Of a DNA stretch of 64,000 nt, positions 63,269 through 64,000 are shown in pieces. The stretch lies in contig CANPWA010000017.1 in assembly GCA_947581865.1 (NCBI GenBank), positions 1-64,000 of the forward strand, written 5' to 3'. This DNA comes from an uncultured Acetatifactor sp. Its GTDB lineage: Bacteria > Bacillota > Clostridia > Lachnospirales > Lachnospiraceae. The notes beneath the pieces were generated by a model that searched no databases, had not been told where the DNA came from, and saw only the letters and a program-made list of their open reading frames with translations. The first letter of the stretch is position 1; every line of letters starts with the position of its first letter. The translations under genes and the position numbers were made by a program.

Positions 63269-63772
63269 ATGCTGAAAGAGATTCTAAGATTTTGTAAAAA
63301 CCATTATGAGATCTTTGCGGCGAACTTTATTATTTTGGGCGTGATAGCTTTTACTTTGCTGGCACAATTCGGAGTACATATCAGGGTTGATAAGGATGTG
63401 GATCTGGTTCCTGTTGAAATAGGATACAGCCAGTCGACAATACATATCAATAGTAAATTTGTACATGTACCGGAACGCTATGTAAATTTACAGTATAAAG
63501 ATAACGCGCAAAAGTCGTTTTGGATGCCGGCTGCTGTTGTGTTTGGAAGAGCCGGCGAAGATGAGATCAAGGATTTGATAAAAGATGGCGGTCCGATAAA
63601 AAGAAATGTATTTTTTAATATAAGGACCAATGAAGTCATAGGCGTAACTAAGAGTGGCAGATCGGTATTGTCCCTATATTATCATAACAGCAACTTTTTT
63701 CGGAACGGTATATGGATATTGATCATAGTTGATATTTTTGTCGCATTGGTGATCAAAGTTACGAATAAATAA
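63269..63772 (+). CDS. Small two-helix membrane protein, unknown
   Basis: A ~167-aa protein with membrane helices near both ends (about 16-38 and 140-160) and a ~100-residue extracytoplasmic middle. No family was recognised. Base composition is AT-richer than its neighbours, which hints at recent acquisition. ATG 63269 has GGGAGGGG 9 bases upstream; ATG 63260 is the alternative. Confidence 0.7.
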   Translation: MLKEILRFCKNHYEIFAANFIILGVIAFTLLAQFGVHIRVDKDVDLVPVEIGYSQSTIHINSKFVHVPERYVNLQYKDNAQKSFWMPAAVVFGRAGEDEIKDLIKDGGPIKRNVFFNIRTNEVIGVTKSGRSVLSLYYHNSNFFRNGIWILIIVDIFVALVIKVTNK

Positions 63773-64000
63773 AGAATTGTTTTGCGTGGTTTTTATTGGA
63801 ATGTGCGGAGATCGCGGATCTATCAGGATGTGGGAGTATACAAAAAATTTATTACAGATTCATGGGAACTACGGGCTGAGAAACAGACTGCGAAGAGCAT
63901 GTTTAATAGTAAAACGGGCATTTCCCCGTATGTGCCTGGTATGTATCGGCGGGCAGCCCTTCTGATATGAAACAGGAGAAAAGGTATTTTTGAGGGTGGG
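63773..64000. other. Right-edge region without convincing gene
   Basis: Two overlapping ~62-codon frames (63777 and 63782, plus strand) lack ribosome sites and family features. An AGGAG at about 63973 followed by TTG near 63988 may mark a gene starting at the window edge. Confidence 0.3.

Noticed and set aside
63777..63970. Two ~62-codon genes at the right edge
   Set aside because: They overlap each other in different frames, and neither has a ribosome site or recognisable domain.

Overview
The window looks like a chromosome segment of a motile, endospore-forming, Gram-positive anaerobe of the Lachnospiraceae type (Clostridia). Supporting signs are moderate-to-high GC, strong AGGAGG-type ribosome sites with many GTG/TTG starts, sporulation genes (spoVT, a sipL-like SPOCS/LysM gene, a spoIIQ-like gene), a flagellin with a sigma-28-type promoter, a T-box-controlled ileS, and lipoproteins with standard lipoboxes. 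No rRNA, tRNA, CRISPR array, insertion sequence or phage gene was seen. About 50 protein genes are supported.

Layout. (1) 110-11297 is a beta-galactan / galacto-oligosaccharide operon: ABC importer (ganS-ganP-ganQ), an uncharacterised 613-aa protein of possible deacetylase-like fold, a small zinc-ribbon protein, a GH42 beta-galactosidase, a GH53 endo-galactanase without a signal peptide, and a cytosolic protein joining a LacI-type sugar-binding domain to a GGDEF domain. Two strong hairpins with T-tails lie inside the operon. (2) 11318-16844 is the most unusual block, a tight six-gene cassette: a CooC-type nickel-chaperone ATPase, two 2-hydroxyacyl-CoA dehydratase / double-cubane family subunits, their ATP-driven [4Fe-4S] activase, a small charged membrane protein, and a short protein resembling the central domain of acetyl-CoA synthase. 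I know of no described pathway with this set. (3) 16836-24646 holds flagellin, spoVT, a phosphoesterase, nicotinate phosphoribosyltransferase, a Cache-HAMP-GGDEF membrane cyclase and a large lipoprotein.

(4) 24647-34436 carries T-box-ileS, glycogen phosphorylase, a phosphoesterase lipoprotein and an aconitase-family hydratase. (5) 34437-43321 starts with a structured leader plus terminator before an EF-hand protein, followed by a catalytically dead M23/SpoIIQ-like protein, an amidohydrolase, a GH9-like lipoprotein lacking the usual catalytic motif, ddl and murF, plsC and a PrcB-type lipoprotein. (6) 43501-48731 has an XRE regulator, the pyrimidine genes pyrC-pyrK-pyrD, and the sipL-like spore coat gene.

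(7) 48836-53627 contains an XRE regulator, a 1158-aa secreted M23 peptidase with Ig-like repeats whose peptidase part is AT-rich, and an uncharacterised gene with a textbook sigma-28 promoter. (8) 53691-64000 is mainly housekeeping: ispE, a GntR regulator, murI, a DUF1934 protein, cls, a trigger-factor-like lipoprotein, asnS, an NlpC/P60 endopeptidase and a small membrane protein.

Start sites were moved from the longest open frame wherever a ribosome-binding site or family alignment favoured an internal start. All functions rest on reading motifs by eye; no database search was run.
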